Positions 1 to 6,153 are shown, counted from the stretch's first letter. The stretch: DNA of 8,687 nucleotides from Actinomycetes bacterium (GCA_024227975.1 JAAETV010000123.1:1-8687), one strand, 5' to 3'. Program-made: numbers and translations. Notes: a model not told the origin generated them from the letters alone.

Positions 1-88
1 CAGCATCGTCGTCGCTGTCGCTACCGCAAGCGGCAGCTATCAACGCAAACGCGAACAGCAGGCTCAATAATTTGGTCAGTTTGCTCAT
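1..88 (-). CDS. Solute-binding lipoprotein, probably of the Liv ABC transporter (5' end only)
   Basis: Only the first 29 codons are in the window; the rest continues past base 1. They encode a lipoprotein signal peptide: a short basic start (MSKLTK), a hydrophobic stretch (residues 7–19), and I-A-A-A-C with the acceptor cysteine at residue 21. A G-S-D-S-D-D-D linker follows, typical of secreted actinobacterial binding proteins. A strong Shine-Dalgarno (AGGAG, minus strand, 99–103) sits 10 bases before the ATG at 88. As the last gene after livG-livF-livH-livM, it most likely encodes the extracytoplasmic receptor that delivers substrate to that permease, held to the membrane by lipid. The ligand-binding domain is not visible, so the LivK-type assignment rests on position and the lipobox. 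The 123-base gap from livM leaves room for separate regulation of this component. Confidence 0.75.
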   Translation of the reverse strand, partial: MSKLTKLLSLLFAFALIAAACGSDSDDDA

Positions 89-98
89 TGGTTGGTTT

Positions 99-180
99 CT
101 CCTCTCGCCAAGCCCGTCAAAAGTCGGACCTAGATCATTCATAACTAGATGGTGCCGCACGATGCCTGGGGGTAGGCACC
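99..180 (-). promoter_or_regulatory. livM–binding-protein spacer: hairpins and ribosome binding site
   Basis: The spacer between livM and the lipoprotein gene contains two overlapping, mutually exclusive inverted repeats. One is GGTGCC (151–156) with GGCACC (175–180). The other is TGCCT (163–167) with AGGCA (174–178) around a 6-base loop. Further towards the lipoprotein start, CTAGAT occurs twice (130–135 and 145–150) around an AT-rich patch that reads TATGAAT on the minus strand and could be a weak -10 box. No matching -35 is seen. The Shine-Dalgarno AGGAG is at 99–103. In Liv-type operons an intercistronic hairpin can protect upstream mRNA or change the ratio of binding protein to permease; that role here is inferred. 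Confidence 0.4.
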
Positions 181-211
181 TACGAACGTTGGAAAGCGGA
201 ACTGCTAAAAC

Positions 212-1351
212 TCACACTGCCGGTTCGGGAACCGCTTCTTCCCCTTCTCCCCCGGCTGGATCCACACTCGAAGACTCCAGCGCCACTCCGACCGGGGGTT
301 GTGGCACCACCTGGATGATAAGCGCCTTCACCTTCTTCGTGAGACCTATGACGCCACCGGGGCTGAAGAACGTAACCAAAATCAAGATCAGCCCGAACAA
401 CGACTGAGACAAGATGTCGAGCCCAAGATTCTTGGTGAACTCACCGACAAACACGACAACCAAGGCACCAACGAGACCGCCTTCGAGAGTGGCGACACCA
501 CCGACTACCAGGCCGACCAGTAGGGGGATGGCCAGCGGAGCGAAGCCGAAGTCCTGCTCACCGACGAAGGCTGACTGCATCACCCACATCACTCCCGCCA
601 AGCCGCCGAGGGCGGCGCTGACGCCAAAGGTGAGAGTCTTGTAGAGGGGCAGGTTGATGCCGCTCACGGCAGCCCCGGTCTCGTTGTCGCGGATGGCGAC
701 GATGGCTCGGCCCGGCCGGCTCTTCAGCAGATTCCTGGTACCGATCCAGGCCAGCATGGCCAGCGCGGCGATGATGTAGTACTTGTAGATAGCTTGCTGC
801 TGGGGAGTGTCGTCGATCCGGATGATCGATCGGACCCACGACGGAGCCACTAGCTTCTCATCGATGTTGCGACCGTTCACCCCTCCGGTTCGGTCGGCAA
901 TCCCCCATTTGTCGAGCTTCATCAATGTGGGGAACACCGCAGCGAAGGCGATCGTCAACAGGGCCAAGTAGAGGCCCTTGATCCGCAGCGCCGGCACCCC
1001 GAGTAGAACACCGACGGCGAAGGCCGCGATCATGGCGGCCGGGATCGTCATCCAGTAGTCCCACCCATGATCCATTATCAGGGTCGTTGTCAGGAAGGCC
1101 CCGGTACCCATGAACGCGCTCTGAGCCAGGGCGATCAAGCCCGAGTAGCCAACGACCAGGTTGAGGCCGAGTATGGCTACGCCGAGGTAGATGGCCCGGT
1201 TCATACGCCCAACCTGGAACTCACCGAACACTGCGGTGAGGATGTGGGGCAGCAACAATGCGAACACTAGGAACAATCCCCAAGTCACAACCAGGTAGGT
1301 GCGGTGCTGGGAAGACCCCTGCTTGAAGGTGAACATGGCCCCGCGGTTCAT
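212..1351 (-). CDS. livM: Branched-chain amino acid ABC transporter permease LivM
   Basis: This is one of the two membrane subunits of a HAAT-family importer; it pairs with LivH to form the channel. The 379-residue protein has multiple hydrophobic helices and the LivM landmarks. These include N-L-V-V-G-Y-S-G-L near residues 64–72 followed by L-A-Q-S-A-F-M-G-T-G-A-F, and A-L-R-I-K-G-L-Y-L-A-L-L-T-I-A-F (121–136). The cytoplasmic coupling loop is S-R-P-G-R-A-I-V-A-I-R-D-N-E (211–224), then G-V-A-T-L-E-G (285–291), and the family ending is F-S-P-G-G-V-I-G-L (329–337). A roughly 40-residue tail, acidic and Pro-rich at its end, follows. I chose the ATG at 1351 because GAGAGG (1361–1366) lies 9 bases upstream. 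The reading frame is open back to 1441, but that start would overlap the end of livH and lacks a good ribosome site. It lies 31 bases after livH, in the same operon. Confidence 0.93.
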   Translation of the reverse strand: MNRGAMFTFKQGSSQHRTYLVVTWGLFLVFALLLPHILTAVFGEFQVGRMNRAIYLGVAILGLNLVVGYSGLIALAQSAFMGTGAFLTTTLIMDHGWDYWMTIPAAMIAAFAVGVLLGVPALRIKGLYLALLTIAFAAVFPTLMKLDKWGIADRTGGVNGRNIDEKLVAPSWVRSIIRIDDTPQQQAIYKYYIIAALAMLAWIGTRNLLKSRPGRAIVAIRDNETGAAVSGINLPLYKTLTFGVSAALGGLAGVMWVMQSAFVGEQDFGFAPLAIPLLVGLVVGGVATLEGGLVGALVVVFVGEFTKNLGLDILSQSLFGLILILVTFFSPGGVIGLTKKVKALIIQVVPQPPVGVALESSSVDPAGGEGEEAVPEPAV

Positions 1352-1382
1352 ATGCGTTGTCCTCTCACGAAAGTCGACTGCA

Positions 1383-2342
1383 TCACACTCGCTCCACTCG
1401 GGCCGTGCCAAAGAGGCCAGCAGGCCGGAACCAGAGAACAATCAGGATCACCACGAAGGCGACAGCCAGGCTCAAAATGATGAACGCTGGGTCATAGTCG
1501 CCCAGGTAGCCGACCAGCAGGCTCTGGATGAGCCCGATGGCGATACCACCGACAACGGCGCCAGGCAGGGAGTCGAGGCCCCCGATGGTGGCAGCGGCGA
1601 AGGAGAAGATGAGCAGGGTCGCCATCATGTTCGGCTGGATGAACAGCTTTGGTGCCACCAGGGAGCCACCCAGGGTGCCGAAAGCGGCAGCCAGGGCCCA
1701 CCCGAACATCAGGGTGCGGCCAACACGGACACCAACCAGACGGGCTGACTCGGTGTTCGACGATACGGCTCTGAAGGCCAGACCGACCTTGGTCCTGATC
1801 AACAGGAACCACAGGACAACGAACATCAGACCCAACACGGCCCAAGTTCCTACGACCGTGTAGCGGAGGCGAGCACCTCCTATGCCGATGAAGTCATCAG
1901 ATCCGTTGGGGAACAGGCTGGGAAAGGCCCGAGGGTTGAAGTTCCACAGGTAGCCAGCGACCGAGTTCAGGATCAGGAATAGCCCAAACGTGATCAGCAC
2001 TACCGGTAAGTGGTCGGTTGGATCGAATGGGCGTATCAACACCCGCTCGATCGCCGCCCCCGCCCCGGCGCTGATGGCCATGGCCACCAGGATGGCCAGT
2101 ATCAGTCCCAGCGGGATGCCACCAGGTCGGAAGTCATTCCAACCAAGGGTGTAGCTGAGAAGCGAGTCCTCTTGAGGGGCCGCTATCACATAGGCGATGA
2201 ACGTCCCGAACATTGCCAGCTCACCCTGAGCGAAGTTGATCAGCGTGGTGGCCTTGAAGATCAGGACTAGGGCGACGGCGACGACGGCGTAGACCGCACC
2301 GTTGTCCAGACCGTCAAAGAGTCTTTGGAGGAAGAGTTGCAC
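1383..2342 (-). CDS. livH: Branched-chain amino acid ABC transporter permease LivH
   Basis: This is the second membrane subunit of the HAAT importer, 319 residues. It opens with the characteristic G-L-D-N-G-A-V-Y-A-V-V-A-V-A-L-V-L-I-F (11–29) and I-N-F-A-Q-G-E-L-A-M-F-G (35–46), the equivalent of the INFAHGEL motif of LivH. The cytoplasmic loop that contacts the ATPases is T-K-V-G-L-A-F-R-A-V-S-S-N-T-E-S-A-R-L-V-G (184–204). G-G-L-D-S-L-P-G-A-V-V-G-G (254–266) and the terminal R-P-A-G-L-F-G (306–312) are also family hallmarks. The start codon is GTG (2340–2342), supported by an AAAGGGG Shine-Dalgarno about 10 bases upstream (around 2353–2360). It follows livF by 50 bases and precedes livM by 31, so it is almost certainly co-transcribed. 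The substrate could be leucine/isoleucine/valine or another small acid or amide, since this family is broad. Confidence 0.95.
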   Translation of the reverse strand: MQLFLQRLFDGLDNGAVYAVVAVALVLIFKATTLINFAQGELAMFGTFIAYVIAAPQEDSLLSYTLGWNDFRPGGIPLGLILAILVAMAISAGAGAAIERVLIRPFDPTDHLPVVLITFGLFLILNSVAGYLWNFNPRAFPSLFPNGSDDFIGIGGARLRYTVVGTWAVLGLMFVVLWFLLIRTKVGLAFRAVSSNTESARLVGVRVGRTLMFGWALAAAFGTLGGSLVAPKLFIQPNMMATLLIFSFAAATIGGLDSLPGAVVGGIAIGLIQSLLVGYLGDYDPAFIILSLAVAFVVILIVLWFRPAGLFGTARVERV

Positions 2343-2392
2343 GTTGGGCGAACCCCTTTCACTTTCTACCGAACGTTGTGGACATGACGGTG

Positions 2393-3148
2393 CTATGCAC
2401 CGAGGTAGGCGTCTTGGACAGCGCTGTCGTTCTGCAATGCTTCGGCCGTCCCGTCGAGCACGATCTGACCGGCTTCAAGTACATATCCGTAGCTAGCCAG
2501 TTCGAGCGCCAGGTTGGCGTTCTGCTCGACGATGAGCATGGTCACGCCAGATTCCTCGTTTAGCTCTTTGAAGGTGTTGAACAGATCTTCGATGATCAGT
2601 GGCGCCAGGCCGAGTGACGGCTCGTCGAGCAGCATCAGCCGTGGCCGGGACATCAGGGCTCGGCCCACAGCCAGCATCTGCTGCTCACCACCACTCAGCG
2701 ACCCAGCGAGCTGGTCCTTGCGCTCCTTCAGTCGAGGGAACATCTGGAACCAGCGATCCAAGTCATCGCGGAGATTGTCTGTGCGGGTGTAGCCCCCGAT
2801 CTCCATATTGTCCTGGACCGACAGTTCGGGGAACGTGCCCCGCCCCTGAGGAACGTGGGCCAGGCCCATATGAACGATCTTGGCGGTATCGGCCTTACTG
2901 ATATCCACGCCATCGAATACGATTGACCCGGTCGAGGACACCATGTTGCACACTGCACGCAGGGTGGTGGTCTTGCCGGCGCCGTTGGCCCCCAGGATGA
3001 CCGAAACCTCGCCTTCGGGTACCTCGAAGTCGATCCCCCGCAAGACCTGAACTTGCCCGTACCGGGCGGTGACGTTCTCGGCCTTCAACATGATGCCCTT
3101 GGGGGCTGAAGACCCGTTCGTGTTGTCTTGGCTCGTATCTTCGCTCAT
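2393..3148 (-). CDS. livF: Branched-chain amino acid ABC transporter ATPase LivF
   Basis: This is one of the two cytoplasmic ATPases that power the LivHM permease. Motifs in the 251-residue product are: Walker A G-A-N-G-A-G-K-T (53–60), Q-loop Gln101 in H-V-P-Q-G-R, the ABC signature L-S-G-G-E (151–155), and Walker B L-M-L-L-D-E-P (171–177). The switch segment is I-V-E-Q-N-A, with Gln209 in place of His, which is normal for LivF. The ATG at 3148 overlaps the livG stop as ATGA, indicating translational coupling, and GGGAG lies about 11 bases upstream. This start adds a polar N-terminal tail (Ser/Asn/Asp-rich, residues 2–17) that most LivF proteins lack. An alternative ATG at 3091 (residue 20), preceded closely by AAGGG, would give a more typical 232-residue protein. 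Confidence 0.95.
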   Translation of the reverse strand: MSEDTSQDNTNGSSAPKGIMLKAENVTARYGQVQVLRGIDFEVPEGEVSVILGANGAGKTTTLRAVCNMVSSTGSIVFDGVDISKADTAKIVHMGLAHVPQGRGTFPELSVQDNMEIGGYTRTDNLRDDLDRWFQMFPRLKERKDQLAGSLSGGEQQMLAVGRALMSRPRLMLLDEPSLGLAPLIIEDLFNTFKELNEESGVTMLIVEQNANLALELASYGYVLEAGQIVLDGTAEALQNDSAVQDAYLGA

Positions 3149-3915
3149 TGCGACATGCTCCCACTCCCGAGGTAGGCCTCGATCACCGACGGATCCTCTC
3201 GCACGGCGTCCGGAGCCCCCTCGGCAATCTTTTTACCGAAGTTCAGCACGACGACGTTCTCGGAGATGCCCATCACCATCCTCATGTGGTGCTCAACCAG
3301 CAAGATGGTGAGGTTGTGGTCATCGCGGAGTTGGCGAACGGTCTCCCCGAGCGAATCGACTTCACTATGGGTGAGGCCGGATGCTGGCTCGTCGAGCATG
3401 ATCAACCTCGGGTTCCCAATCAGGGCCCGGGCCAGCTCGATTCGCTTGAGCGTCCCGAAGGGCAGCCCAGCGGCTGGATGGAAGGCATGCTCCTCGAGGC
3501 CAAGCTCTTCGAGAGCCCGCCAAGCCTTGAGTTTCGACTGGCGCTCCTCACCACTGGTCCCGAGCCGTAGCATCGAGGTGATGAAGTTGGCCTTGGTGCT
3601 GGTGTGGTCGCCGACCATCACATTCTCCAGCACTGTCATCCCTGGCCAGAGGGCCAGGTTCTGGAAGGTGCGGTAAACACCTTTCTGGGAGATGACGTGT
3701 GGAGCGAGGCTCAACAAATCGAGGTCGTCGAAGGTCACCGTTCCTTCGGTTGGGTCGTAGATACGGCTCACGACGTTGAAAAGGGTCGTCTTCCCGGCTC
3801 CGTTGGGTCCGATCAACGCGCAGATCTGGCCTTCTTCGATACCGAATGAAAGTCGATCCAGCGCGGTGATACCGCCAAACTTCACCGTGATGTCAGAGAC
3901 ATCGAGCAGAGACAC
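3145..3915 (-). CDS. livG: Branched-chain amino acid ABC transporter ATPase LivG
   Basis: This is the first gene of the transporter operon and the second ATPase of the pair. With the start chosen here it is 256 residues, the usual LivG length. Motifs: Walker A G-P-N-G-A-G-K-T (36–43), Q-loop Gln85 in Y-R-T-F-Q-N-L, signature L-P-F-G-T-L-K-R (151–158), a LivG-style variant of LSGGQ. Walker B is L-I-M-L-D-E-P (171–177) with Glu176 as catalytic base, followed by L-L-V-E-H-H with switch His209. The insertion between Q-loop and signature (about 100–150) is typical of LivG. I prefer the GTG at 3913–3915 because GGGGGAGG (3924–3931) lies 8 bases upstream. The ATG at 3960 would add 15 residues (MLQNPDPW…) absent from the family and has no ribosome site. 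Its stop overlaps the livF start by four bases. Confidence 0.94.
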   Translation of the reverse strand: MSLLDVSDITVKFGGITALDRLSFGIEEGQICALIGPNGAGKTTLFNVVSRIYDPTEGTVTFDDLDLLSLAPHVISQKGVYRTFQNLALWPGMTVLENVMVGDHTSTKANFITSMLRLGTSGEERQSKLKAWRALEELGLEEHAFHPAAGLPFGTLKRIELARALIGNPRLIMLDEPASGLTHSEVDSLGETVRQLRDDHNLTILLVEHHMRMVMGISENVVVLNFGKKIAEGAPDAVREDPSVIEAYLGSGSMSQ

Positions 3916-3923
3916 GTACTGTT

Positions 3924-3931
3924 CCTCCCCC
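3924..3931 (-). promoter_or_regulatory. Ribosome binding site that fixes the livG start
   Basis: On the minus strand this reads GGGGGAGG, containing a near-perfect anti-Shine-Dalgarno match, and lies 8 bases upstream of a GTG codon (3915). No comparable site precedes the in-frame ATG at 3960. This favours GTG as the true livG initiator. Confidence 0.75.
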
Positions 3932-4019
3932 TGCGTCCATGGGTCTGGGTTCTGTAGCATCCGGACGGTAGAGGGGAACGGTAGGCCACGTCAAAGTGAA
4001 CTGCCCCACAGCCGCACGG

Positions 4020-4042
4020 CGTCCCCCCAACCTGGGGAGACG
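4020..4042. repeat. Imperfect inverted repeat in the livG leader
   Basis: CGTC (4020–4023) pairs with GACG (4039–4042), and CCCCA (4025–4029) pairs with TGGGG (4033–4037). There is one mismatch at 4024/4038 and a 3-base loop. Further pairing is possible outside (4017–4018 with 4044–4045, around a mismatch). It lies about 105 bases upstream of the livG start, in the presumed transcribed leader, and could be an RNA hairpin or a protein site. No U-tract follows on either strand, so a simple intrinsic terminator is unlikely. Confidence 0.35.
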
Positions 4043-4070
4043 GCGTAGCCATTGTCACACCTCCGCCCCT

Positions 4071-4082
4071 GACAGGAGTGTC
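4071..4082. promoter_or_regulatory. Short palindrome and AAACG repeats, possible operator
   Basis: GACA-GGAG-TGTC is a dyad with 4-base arms and a 4-base centre. On the plus strand it is directly followed by three CGTTT motifs (within 4082–4097), which read as AAACG on the strand of the liv operon. The cluster sits between the candidate promoter box and livG. Short dyads next to repeated motifs are compatible with a regulator site, but arms this short can arise by chance. Confidence 0.25.
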
Positions 4083-4185
4083 GTTTACGTTTCGTTTCAG
4101 CGTCAGCGAAGTGGCGAGATGAAGACGGATTCGCCTTCGCGTCGACCGCCTGCCCCGGAAGCCAAGCGAGGGCGGACATGAGCTA

Positions 4186-4195
4186 CTTATATATA
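4186..4195 (-). promoter_or_regulatory. Candidate -10 box upstream of livG
   Basis: The minus strand reads TATATATAAG, a ten-base AT-rich island in otherwise GC-rich DNA. TATATA and TATAAG both resemble the sigma-70 -10 element. No clear TTGACA-like -35 lies at the expected distance upstream, so it would be a -10-dominated promoter, as is common in actinobacteria. It points towards livG, about 270 bases away. Confidence 0.35.
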
Positions 4196-4223
4196 GTGAC
4201 CGGGCGTCTAGGAGGAGGCCGAC

Positions 4224-4238
4224 CCTGCGGATTGCAGG
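4224..4238 (-). terminator. Weak hairpin after the VOC gene
   Basis: CCTGC (4224–4228) and GCAGG (4234–4238) form a 5-bp stem with a 5-base loop, starting 7 bases past the VOC stop codon. There is no U-tract. Position fits a terminator for the minus-strand VOC gene, but the stem is short. Confidence 0.25.
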
Positions 4239-4244
4239 ACGGCG

Positions 4245-5021
4245 CTAGCGAAGGTTCACCCTCAACCCGGCGACCATGACCTGATCGTCGGTGACGTAGC
4301 AGTCGCGAGACCGAGCCCCAGCCAGGATGGCGTCGCGGTCATTGGCGATCACGTCGATGCCTCCCAACCCCTCGCCCCGACCGTCGACCTCCTCAACGAA
4401 GCGGACCACGGCGTTGTCCAGCTCGATCTGGGGGTTGCCGTCATCGTCGCTCGACAGATCGATCTCGGCCATGGCAGACCAGCGAGCGGCCAGGGCATCA
4501 GCATCGGGGCTCTGGAGCTCGGCGGCCGAAATGCCGCCGACGATGTCGGTGCGGACGTAGGGCTGCCAGTTCTTGCCCGCTGGAACCCAGGGGCCCCCGT
4601 CAGTGTCGCCCCCCTCCATCGTCATCTGGTCCATCTCGAAGAAACTGCCACCGGTGTCGCCTGGGTGGAGCTGGATCCCATCATGGCCCTGTTCGGGGTG
4701 GTTGAGATCCCAGGCAATCCGGATGTCGAGCTCGGCCGCTCGTTGCCGACGACGGGCAACATCATCGACCTGGGTGATCACCATGTAGCCACCATCACCC
4801 CCCCGACGCTGTATGTAGCGTCCCCCGGCGGTGTCGGCTTCGATCGGGGTGACGACCTCCAGGAATTGGGTTCCGATGGGCCACAGGGTGTTCTTCAGAC
4901 CGAAGGTCTTGACTCCTGGATCAGTGAAGCAGGCTTCGGCCCCGAGCACGGTTCCGATGTCCAAAGCTGATTTCCGGAGATCCTCAGTCACAACAGCGAT
5001 TTGACGAAGACGTATCCACAT
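4245..5021 (-). CDS. VOC-family (glyoxalase-fold) protein
   Basis: The predicted 258-residue cytoplasmic protein has the paired beta-alpha-beta-beta-beta modules of the vicinal oxygen chelate superfamily. The first module starts I-R-L-R-Q-I-A-V-V-T-E-D-L (3–15), with Gln7 where metal-binding His/Gln is usual, and ends Q-F-L-E-V-V-T-P (52–59, Glu55). The second contains G-G-Y-M-V-I-T-Q-V-D-D (77–87) and Q-L-H-P-G-D-T-G-G-S-F-F-E (117–129), resembling the HP..TGG..E stretch of methylmalonyl-CoA epimerases, with Glu129 a plausible metal ligand. The C-terminal third (about 155–258) looks like a further, degenerate module. The family includes epimerases, dioxygenases and lyases; the reaction cannot be fixed here. 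ATG at 5021 is chosen because AGGA lies 8 bases upstream and the VOC fold begins at once. The ATG at 5063 would add 14 unrelated residues. It diverges from the oxidoreductase gene across 96 bases. Confidence 0.85.
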   Translation of the reverse strand: MWIRLRQIAVVTEDLRKSALDIGTVLGAEACFTDPGVKTFGLKNTLWPIGTQFLEVVTPIEADTAGGRYIQRRGGDGGYMVITQVDDVARRRQRAAELDIRIAWDLNHPEQGHDGIQLHPGDTGGSFFEMDQMTMEGGDTDGGPWVPAGKNWQPYVRTDIVGGISAAELQSPDADALAARWSAMAEIDLSSDDDGNPQIELDNAVVRFVEEVDGRGEGLGGIDVIANDRDAILAGARSRDCYVTDDQVMVAGLRVNLR

Positions 5022-5117
5022 ACCCCTGATCCTGTCACACCACTCTTTCCGGTGCTCAGGCAACGAACAGGCCCGACTACGGTCAACCCGTCAATCCACA
5101 TCGATCGAGAGGACTCC
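5022..5117. promoter_or_regulatory. Divergent promoter region between VOC and oxidoreductase genes
   Basis: This 96-base gap must hold signals for both divergent genes. On the minus strand there are two TTGAC hexamers in tandem, TTGACG (5089–5094) and TTGACC (5081–5086), spaced 8 bases apart. They resemble -35 elements for the VOC gene, although no strong -10 follows. Towards the oxidoreductase, TACGGT (5078–5083) fits a TANNNT -10 without a clear -35. The two GTCAA repeats could instead be a regulator site. Ribosome sites: AGGA before the VOC ATG, and GAGAGGA (5107–5113), only 4 bases before the oxidoreductase ATG. Confidence 0.4.
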
Positions 5118-6107
5118 ATGGACAAGATCGGCTTCATTGGCCTCGGCAACGTCGGAGCGAAGCTTGCGGGATCGCTGGCGCGAAACGGGGTCGAGCTCAC
5201 CGTTCGCGATCTGGACCGCGCCGCGGCCGCTGCGCTCCTTGCTCAGGGCGCAACCTGGGGAACCAGCCCTCGCCAGATGGCCGAGGACTGTGATGTCGTC
5301 ATCACCTGCTTGCCCAATCCTGCGGCCTGCTCAGAGGTCATGGAAGCAGAGGACGGGCTGTTGGCCGGATTCGGGCCCGGATCGATCTGGGCTGAGATGA
5401 GCACCACCGACGAGACCGAGGTGCAGCGTCTCGGTCGCCTCGTTGATGAGCGCGGTGGGCACCCCGCTGACTGCCCCGTGTCCGGCGGTTGCCACCGAGC
5501 CACCACCGGCAATATCGCTATCTTCGCTGGCTGTGAACGCTCGGTCTTCGAGCGGCTCCTTCCCCTGCTCACCATCATGGGCCGCCAGATCCTCCACACC
5601 GGCGACCTCGGCTCGGCTTCTGTGCTGAAGGTGGTCACCAACTATTTGGCAACGGCCAACCTGATCACGCTGGGCGAAGCCCTCGTCACCGCCAAAGCAG
5701 CCGGGCTCGACCTGAACACAGCCTACGAGGCGATCAGGATCTCGTCTGGTAATTCCTTCGTCCACGAGACCGAGAGCCAGGTCATCCTCAACGGGAGCAG
5801 GGACATCAACTTCACTATGGACCTGGTGGTGAAGGACCTGTCGTTGTTTGCCGCCCTCGGCCAGCGGGCCGGCGTCCCCCTCGAGGTCTCCCCTATCCTC
5901 CTCGACGTCTTCCTCGATGCCCTAGACCGCTATGGCCCTCGGGCCTGGTCGCCGAATGTGATCAAGAGGCTCGAGGAAGCAACCGGACTGAAGATCCTGG
6001 CCCCCGGTTTCCCAGCCGAGCTGATCGACGACGAGCCGGAACGAGTAGGGGCAGAAGTGATCCCTTTTGTTCCCGACCGGCCGGCAGCAGATCCTCACGA
6101 CCAATAG
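5118..6107 (+). CDS. NAD(P)-dependent oxidoreductase, 3-hydroxyisobutyrate dehydrogenase family
   Basis: This soluble beta-hydroxyacid dehydrogenase has 329 residues. The N-terminal Rossmann fold begins at once with I-G-F-I-G-L-G-N-V-G (4–13, GxGxxG), and Asp31 after the second strand is in the region that sets cofactor preference. D-C-P-V-S-G-G (118–124) is the substrate-binding motif, G-S-A-S-V-L-K-V-V-T-N (165–175) supplies catalytic Lys171 and Asn175, and V-V-K-D-L (237–241) is the conserved Lys-Asp pair of the helical C-terminal domain. Members oxidise 3-hydroxyisobutyrate (valine breakdown), reduce tartronate semialdehyde, or act on other short hydroxy acids. Substrate is not decidable from sequence alone. 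ATG at 5118 follows GAGAGGA; the frame is open back to 5001 but that overlaps the VOC gene and precedes the fold. A tail of about 35 residues, rich in Pro/Asp/Glu, extends beyond the usual family end. Confidence 0.92.
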   Translation: MDKIGFIGLGNVGAKLAGSLARNGVELTVRDLDRAAAAALLAQGATWGTSPRQMAEDCDVVITCLPNPAACSEVMEAEDGLLAGFGPGSIWAEMSTTDETEVQRLGRLVDERGGHPADCPVSGGCHRATTGNIAIFAGCERSVFERLLPLLTIMGRQILHTGDLGSASVLKVVTNYLATANLITLGEALVTAKAAGLDLNTAYEAIRISSGNSFVHETESQVILNGSRDINFTMDLVVKDLSLFAALGQRAGVPLEVSPILLDVFLDALDRYGPRAWSPNVIKRLEEATGLKILAPGFPAELIDDEPERVGAEVIPFVPDRPAADPHDQ

Positions 6108-6153
6108 TCGACTGCCTTTGAGGCCCCGAAGACGCCTCCAACGAGTCCGATCA

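Larger units (their letters stand above)
3916..4244. other. 329-base gene-free region: probable livGFHM promoter and leader
   Basis: No convincing protein gene is seen between livG and the VOC gene. On the minus strand, in the direction of the liv operon, the region holds in order: a weak 5-bp hairpin just after the VOC stop (4224–4238), an AT-rich TATATATAAG box (4186–4195), and three AAACG motifs (within 4082–4098). Next comes a short palindrome with arms GACA/TGTC (4071–4082), then an imperfect hairpin (4020–4042), then the livG ribosome site. A 62-codon open frame (3991–4179, minus) begins just 6 bases after the AT-rich box and has no Shine-Dalgarno. I regard it as unproven. The layout suits a promoter near 4190 with a leader of roughly 260 bases. 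Confidence 0.5.

Noticed and set aside
1352..1441. Longer LivM start at 1441
   Set aside because: It would overlap the coding end of livH by 59 bases and add residues unlike any LivM N terminus, while the ATG at 1351 has a good ribosome site.
1299..1748. Plus-strand open frame of 149 codons opposite livM/livH
   Set aside because: It is antisense to two well-supported permease genes, its product is low-complexity (Asp/Gly/Gln-rich) with no family motif, and it has no ribosome site; it is a shadow of GC-rich coding DNA.
2520..2525. Switch histidine missing in LivF (Gln209) as a sign of an inactive ATPase
   Set aside because: LivF proteins characteristically carry V-E-Q-N at this position, so this is normal for the family.
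3148..3570. Plus-strand open frame of 140 codons opposite livG
   Set aside because: It lies entirely within livG, which has all ABC ATPase motifs on the other strand; no motif or start signal of its own.
4119..4181. 20-codon plus-strand ORF starting MKTDSPSRR in the livG upstream region
   Set aside because: It has no Shine-Dalgarno and a biased composition, and runs against the direction of the likely leader; too short to support.
5331..5765. Minus-strand open frame of 144 codons opposite the oxidoreductase
   Set aside because: It is antisense to the motif-complete dehydrogenase; no recognisable domain or ribosome site.
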